A stretch of 64,000 nucleotides of DNA, taken from positions 186,001-250,000 of the forward strand of contig NZ_QWGA01000008.1 in assembly GCF_003576245.1 (NCBI RefSeq), given 5' to 3'. Position 1 is the first letter of the stretch, and every line of letters begins with the position of its first letter. Position numbers and translations under genes: made by a program. Source of the stretch: Henriciella algicola (GTDB lineage: Bacteria > Pseudomonadota > Alphaproteobacteria > Caulobacterales > Hyphomonadaceae). Below, piece after piece: positions 60,030-64,000 of this stretch. The notes below the pieces were generated by a model, which searched no databases, had not been told where the DNA came from, and saw nothing but the letters and a program-made list of their open reading frames with translations.

Positions 60030-62111
60030 CTACTCCTCGCCTTCTCCGTCCTGCTTTGCAGGGTCATATTTCGCGAACCAGCCCATGATGTTGTCCGTCT
60101 TGGCGATGAGGCGGCTTGGGCGACCGGCGATATAGTGCGGGGAGCCCGGAATGCGGATCAGGGCCGTGTCGACGCCCTGAAGTTTCAAAGCGGTGTAGAA
60201 CTGCTCAGCTTCCCAGGTTGGCGTGCGCCAGTCTTCTTCGCCCACCATGACAAGCGTCGGTGTCGTCACATTGCCGACGAGCGAGATTGGCGAGAGGTCG
60301 AAATAGGCTTGCGGGTTTTCCCACGGATCCTCGCGGATCCAGTGGCGCCAGACGAAGGGTGCAATGTCGCCGGCAAGTGCCATGGTGAACCAGTTGATGA
60401 CCGGCTTGATCGTGGCGGCTGCCGCAAAGCGGTCTGTCTTGCCGACGGCCCATGCGGTGAGCACGCCGCCGCCAGACCCGCCAGTGATGAAGAGGCGTTC
60501 CGGGTCGACATAGTTGCGGGCCACCATCTCATCGACGACGGTCATCAGGTCGTCATGGTCGGTGGACGGATAGGCCTTGTCGATCAGCTGGGCGAACTCC
60601 TCACCATAGCCGGTCGAACCGCGCGGGTTCGCCCAGACGGTCACATAGCCTTCGGCGGCATAGCGCTGGATCTCGCTCGCGAAGAACGGGCCGTACATGG
60701 AGAACGGGCCGCCATGGATCTCGAGGATCATCGGGAAACTGCCATCGGCGGTGAAGTCTGGCGGCAGGGCCACCCAGGCTTCGATTTCCCGGCCATCGGC
60801 GCTGGAAGAAACTTTGACTTCCTCAACGCGGGCCATGTCGAGATAGGGCAGGACATCAGCATTGAGCGAGGTCAGCGTACGTGCATTCACGCCGCGCCCG
60901 GCGATCGCCACCTCTGCTGGGGCGTCAGCGGTGCCAGCAGTATAGGCGATGACCGGGTTGCGCGTCTTTGAAACAGAGAAGTCTGCGCCCGCATAAGGCC
61001 GGCCGATGGATGTGCCACCAAGGCCTGAGACGGCGACAGAGGTGTCCCCGCCCGTCGTGATCTGGAAGAGGTCCATATTGCCGGCATTCTCAATGGCGCT
61101 GTAGAGCGAACGGCCATCGGGCGCCCATTGCAGGGCGCCGATCTCACGGTCGAAGTCGGCGGCGATTTCGCGGACGTTCGAGCCGTCGGCATCCATCAGA
61201 TAGAGGTTGGCCTGCTCATAGGCTTTGAGATTGTCGTCATGGCCGCGGAACGCGATGGTGCGCCCGTCGGGAGAGACGACCGGGCCGAAGTCAGGTCCAT
61301 CGCGGCTGGTCAGCGCGCGCATGGAAAGATCGGAGAGCTCTACGGCGTAAATCTCGCTCTCGATCGGGTCGAGGTCGGCGTCTTCGGCCGTGTTGCCGGT
61401 GACAAGCAGCGTATCATTGTCGAGCCAGACAGGCCCGCCAAGGTCAGCGTCGCCCTTTGTGACCTGACGCGGTGAACCGCCGTCGGCAGAGAGCACGAAT
61501 GTGTGCGTAGTGCCTTCCTCAAGATAACCCTGGCCGTCAAAGCGGAAGGTCAGGTCATCAAAGACGCGGACGGGCTCGCTCCACTGGGCGCCTGCGCGCT
61601 GACTTGGCGGCGTCGCAAAGCTCGGCTTCTCGCCTTTTACGAACATCGAGAAGGCGATCTTCGAGCCGTCAGGCGACCACTTCGCACCGCCAGCGCCATA
61701 TTCGAGCTGGGCGAGGGAGAAGCTTTGGCCGGTGTCGAGATAGTGGAGGCGAAGCTCCGGCTTACCGTCGGCCGAGGCAGTTGAGTAGAGAAGCTTCGAA
61801 CCATCGGGCGACCATGATGGGCCACCCGCTGATGCGCCGCCCGTAACAAGGGGGCGCTGCTCGCCAGAGGCGACGTCGATGATCCAGAGATCGCCGCGGT
61901 CGCGGTCGGTCAGCTGGTCCATGGAATGGCGGACATAGACGATCTTGGAGCCATCAGGCGAAATCTGAGGTGAGGTCGCGTATTCAATGTCGAAGACGCG
62001 TTCAGCGGTGAAACGGCGGCTTTCCTCATCGCTGCCTGCGTCCTGCGCGCCTGCGCCCATCGCGCACAACCCGGTCAGGCAGACGCCCGCAAGAAATGCC
62101 CACTTTTTCAT
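60030..62111 (-). CDS. S9 family serine peptidase (acylaminoacyl/dipeptidyl-peptidase-like)
   Basis: 693-residue exported peptidase: signal peptide (WAFLAGVCLTGLCAMGAGAQ), a seven-bladed beta-propeller N-terminal part with TolB-like repeats (ISPDGSKIVYV, WSPDGSKLLYS, VSPDGRTIAF), then an alpha/beta hydrolase domain with GGSGGG nucleophile near residue 545 and the His in GSPHYI close to the C-terminus. S9C-type dipeptidyl or acylaminoacyl peptidase. GGGAGG lies 7 bases before the ATG at 62111. It leads an operon with the deaminase. Confidence 0.92.
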   Translation of the reverse strand: MKKWAFLAGVCLTGLCAMGAGAQDAGSDEESRRFTAERVFDIEYATSPQISPDGSKIVYVRHSMDQLTDRDRGDLWIIDVASGEQRPLVTGGASAGGPSWSPDGSKLLYSTASADGKPELRLHYLDTGQSFSLAQLEYGAGGAKWSPDGSKIAFSMFVKGEKPSFATPPSQRAGAQWSEPVRVFDDLTFRFDGQGYLEEGTTHTFVLSADGGSPRQVTKGDADLGGPVWLDNDTLLVTGNTAEDADLDPIESEIYAVELSDLSMRALTSRDGPDFGPVVSPDGRTIAFRGHDDNLKAYEQANLYLMDADGSNVREIAADFDREIGALQWAPDGRSLYSAIENAGNMDLFQITTGGDTSVAVSGLGGTSIGRPYAGADFSVSKTRNPVIAYTAGTADAPAEVAIAGRGVNARTLTSLNADVLPYLDMARVEEVKVSSSADGREIEAWVALPPDFTADGSFPMILEIHGGPFSMYGPFFASEIQRYAAEGYVTVWANPRGSTGYGEEFAQLIDKAYPSTDHDDLMTVVDEMVARNYVDPERLFITGGSGGGVLTAWAVGKTDRFAAAATIKPVINWFTMALAGDIAPFVWRHWIREDPWENPQAYFDLSPISLVGNVTTPTLVMVGEEDWRTPTWEAEQFYTALKLQGVDTALIRIPGSPHYIAGRPSRLIAKTDNIMGWFAKYDPAKQDGEGEE

Positions 62112-62267
62112 CTGAAATCCTCCCGCAGCTTTTGACTTTCGCTGAATGTCTAGCATGCACGTTCCGCAATGACAGGGTTAAGCAGGCGTTATTTTGGTGA
62201 CATGCTGCCCTGATAAGCTAGGGTCTTGCTGGAAATACCGCCTTTGGGGGGCGATGGAGATGAGAAA

Positions 62268-62969
62268 ATGGATCTGATCTGGTGGATATTGCCCGCGCTG
62301 TCGGGTGTTGTTGGCCTCATGCTGACCTTTGCTGGGCTTGGGCGCCTGTTCAAGCTGCGGGTCATGACGGGCGCGCTTCGCTTCCTTTTTGGTATCGGCT
62401 TTCTGGGGATCGCGGGCATCGGCACCTTCCTCGGCCTGAACCTGCAGACCTATGAGCGCCTGACCTATGAGCGGCCGGTCGCGCGAGTGACCTTCGCAGC
62501 GGTCAGCGGTGAAGAGAATGCCTATCGCGTAAATGTCGATCTTGCAGGCGGCGGCGAGGTTACCTGTTTCGACCCGGGCGCCGAGGGTGAGCCTTGTGTT
62601 CTTAGCGGAGATGAGTTCTCGCTCGGGGCGCGCGTCATCACCTTTGAGCCAATGGCAAACATGCTGGGCTATGACAGCGTCTACCGGCTTGAATACATGG
62701 AAGGCCGTATGAACCGCCGGTACAATACAAGCTCTGTCAGTGAGGCGACCAGCAATGGTCTCGCCCTGTCAGAGAACCCCGGCCTCGACGTGTTCGCCCT
62801 TGCCCGTGAGCAGGGCGAGCGTGTCGGCGTGAAGGGCAGCCAGTTCGGCTCTGCTGTTTACGCCCCCATGGCAGATGGCCTCGCTTATGACATTGTCATC
62901 ACACAGCAGGCGCTGCGACTTGAGCCAGCCAACGCCGCCGCGCGCCAGCAACTCGAAACAGGGGGCTGA
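62268..62969 (+). CDS. Membrane protein of unknown function
   Basis: 233-residue protein with two N-terminal membrane helices (about residues 3-26 and 40-60, ALSGVVGLMLTFAGL and FLFGIGFLGIAGIGTFLGL) and a soluble domain that contains two cysteines (TCFDPGAEGEPCVLSGDEF). Similar proteins are sometimes named cation/multidrug efflux pumps without evidence. GGAG lies 8 bases ahead of the ATG at 62268. It is 2 bases from the methyltransferase gene, so co-transcription is likely. Confidence 0.72.
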   Translation: MDLIWWILPALSGVVGLMLTFAGLGRLFKLRVMTGALRFLFGIGFLGIAGIGTFLGLNLQTYERLTYERPVARVTFAAVSGEENAYRVNVDLAGGGEVTCFDPGAEGEPCVLSGDEFSLGARVITFEPMANMLGYDSVYRLEYMEGRMNRRYNTSSVSEATSNGLALSENPGLDVFALAREQGERVGVKGSQFGSAVYAPMADGLAYDIVITQQALRLEPANAAARQQLETGG

Positions 62970-62971
62970 CT

Positions 62972-63598
62972 TTGGGGTTCTGGGACAAATTCGTTGTACC
63001 ACCACTGATCTCGTGCGCCTGCGCGACCAAGCCGATCATGAAGCAGCGCGAAAAGGTCGTGCCGCTCGCCACCGGCAAGGTGCTGGAGCTTGGCTGTGGG
63101 TCAGGCACGAATTTCGGCTTCTATGATGCTTCAAAGCTGGAAAAGCTCTACGCCCTAGAGCCTTCGCCGGAAATGATGGCGCGCGCTCGCAAGGCGGCGA
63201 ACGAGTATGGCTGGGCCAGCCGGATCGAATTTCTGGAAACCGGCGCCGAAAACGTGCCGCTGCCGGATGGTAGTATCGACACGGTCGTGATCACGTTCGT
63301 ACTTTGCACCATTCCTGACTGGGCCGGGTCGCTGGCAGAGGTGCGCCGGGTCCTGAAGCCGGGCGGCAAGGTCCTCTTTTCCGAACACGGCCTCGCCCCC
63401 GATCAGGGCGTCGCCAAATGGCAGCGCCGGGTTGAGCGCTTCTGGAAACCGCTTGCAGGTGGATGCCACCTGACGCGCGATGCCAATGCGATGCTGGCTG
63501 ATGCAGGCTTCGTCATGGAAGACGTGCACACCATGTACCTGCCGAGCACGCCAAAGATTGCAGGTTTCGTCAGCTGGGGGCAGGCACGTGCCGCTTAG
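62972..63598 (+). CDS. Class I SAM-dependent methyltransferase
   Basis: 208-residue methyltransferase of the UbiE/METTL7-like type: motif I LELGCGSGTNFGFYD, acidic LYALEPSPEMM, motif with ENVPLPDGSIDTVV, and the LKPGGKVLFSEHG post-motif. The C-terminal part is long for this size and contains CHLTRDANAMLADAGF. Start is TTG at 62972 behind AGGGGG. The substrate is unknown; a lipid or quinone target is plausible. Its stop overlaps the next gene by 11 bases. Confidence 0.88.
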   Translation: MGFWDKFVVPPLISCACATKPIMKQREKVVPLATGKVLELGCGSGTNFGFYDASKLEKLYALEPSPEMMARARKAANEYGWASRIEFLETGAENVPLPDGSIDTVVITFVLCTIPDWAGSLAEVRRVLKPGGKVLFSEHGLAPDQGVAKWQRRVERFWKPLAGGCHLTRDANAMLADAGFVMEDVHTMYLPSTPKIAGFVSWGQARAA

Positions 63599-64000
63599 GA
63601 CGCCGCCTTATCTGCCTTTCCTGCATGGCCCGCCTGCAGTCGCCCCGGCGCTGAACCCCATTCCAGAGCGCAGCTGGCTCCTGCCGGATATGGAAATGGA
63701 TGGCTGCGAGCTGGACCGGCTCATGCTGCTCGAGGAGCAGCCGGAAGAGACGCTGCTTGGTGAGTTGAACGGCCCTGCCGCGCGCGAACTGCTCGCCATG
63801 ATTGGCGAGGCCGTGAATACCTCATCGCAAAGCTCGTTCGAGAACGCACTCGCACGGGCGGCGACGCTTGTGTCCGATGATCTCTGCCTGCTGGAGCCTG
63901 ACGATGATGGCGTCTGGCGCCTTGTCGCGGCGGCGGTGACCGCGCCGACCTATTGGTCCTTGCCTGAAGTAATGGGCGGCACACTCCATGACCTGCACGG
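63588..64000 (+). CDS. DUF3445 / haem-dependent oxidative N-demethylase-like protein (partial)
   Basis: The frame opens with GTG at 63588, GGGG(G)CAGG a few bases ahead, and runs off the window after about 137 codons. TPPYLPFLHGPP, MLLEEQPEE and the block DDLCLLEPDDDGVWRLVAAAVTAPTYWSLPEVMG match the DUF3445 family of haem-dependent demethylase subunits. The full enzyme would have about 280-300 residues. Its start lies inside the methyltransferase gene, an arrangement that suggests the two are co-translated. Confidence 0.78.
   Translation, partial: MPLRTPPYLPFLHGPPAVAPALNPIPERSWLLPDMEMDGCELDRLMLLEEQPEETLLGELNGPAARELLAMIGEAVNTSSQSSFENALARAATLVSDDLCLLEPDDDGVWRLVAAAVTAPTYWSLPEVMGGTLHDLH

Noticed and set aside
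1-64000. CRISPR arrays or rRNA genes
   Set aside because: No regularly spaced direct repeats of array type and no rRNA-like stretch were seen on reading.

Overview
The window looks like a chromosomal segment of a GC-rich, Gram-negative alphaproteobacterium, probably Hyphomonadaceae or a close Caulobacterales/Maricaulales relative. Supporting evidence is the long forms of PstC and PstA, the single-polypeptide indolepyruvate:ferredoxin oxidoreductase of about 1150 residues, a class I lysyl-tRNA synthetase, many small lipoproteins, and M13 and S9 peptidases. This is inference from gene content; no rRNA operon is present. No transposase, integrase, phage gene, plasmid gene or CRISPR array was seen, and the text is ordinary core and accessory chromosome.

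Layout. 1-6.0 kb (minus): phosphate regulon, phoR - RluA-type pseudouridine synthase - Pho box - pstC - pstA - pstB - start of the next gene (probably phoU). 6.2-12.1 kb (plus): three-gene RND efflux operon (outer-membrane lipoprotein, adaptor, pump). 12.2-15.4 kb: M13 metallopeptidase with an EF-hand-like insertion, then small genes. 15.4-19.0 kb (minus): quinone-oxidoreductase-like MDR protein and an OmpR-type two-component pair preceded by a PepSY protein. 19.2-26.7 kb: thiolase, DUF2332 protein, serine hydrolase, Lrp regulator and, divergent from it, the large indolepyruvate:ferredoxin oxidoreductase. 26.8-30.3 kb: lysS with two related lipoproteins, then a Fur-boxed bfd and bfr (iron storage). 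30.3-35.1 kb (minus): GST, alpha/beta hydrolase, SCP2 protein, a TetR-SRPBCC-VOC operon with a perfect operator, and a ChaN-like protein. 35.2-40.7 kb: acyl-CoA carboxylase beta subunit, DUF4349 lipoprotein overlapping an RsuA-family pseudouridine synthase, lipoprotein, two GNATs. 40.7-43.1 kb: repeat-rich stretch with REP-like palindromes and a strange tRNA-Cys-like element. 43.1-48.9 kb: argG, GlsB-type protein, VWA lipoprotein, an SdpR/SdpI-like pair with operators, PfpI/DJ-1 protein, PH-domain protein. 49.0-57.8 kb: gluzincin-like peptidase, typA, DUF5694 protein, acidic calcium-binding-type lipoprotein, a metOD1 protein translationally overlapping a HisKA_2-type kinase, and small genes. 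57.9-64 kb: AraC regulator, adenine/adenosine deaminase, S9 peptidase, membrane protein, methyltransferase and a DUF3445 gene that runs off the window.

The clearest regulatory logic is phosphate sensing (PhoR kinase, Pho box, Pst transporter), iron homeostasis (Fur box, Bfd, bacterioferritin), amino-acid-responsive control of arylpyruvate oxidation (Lrp divergent from the oxidoreductase), and two self-regulated small operons with visible palindromic operators (TetR and SdpR-like). The most unusual item is the 91-nt element at 42642-42732 (minus). It has a consensus T arm, a perfect GCA anticodon arm, a U discriminator and an encoded CCA, but almost no D region and a 29-nt variable region. I could not run a search, so every family assignment rests on recognised motifs and general sequence likeness.
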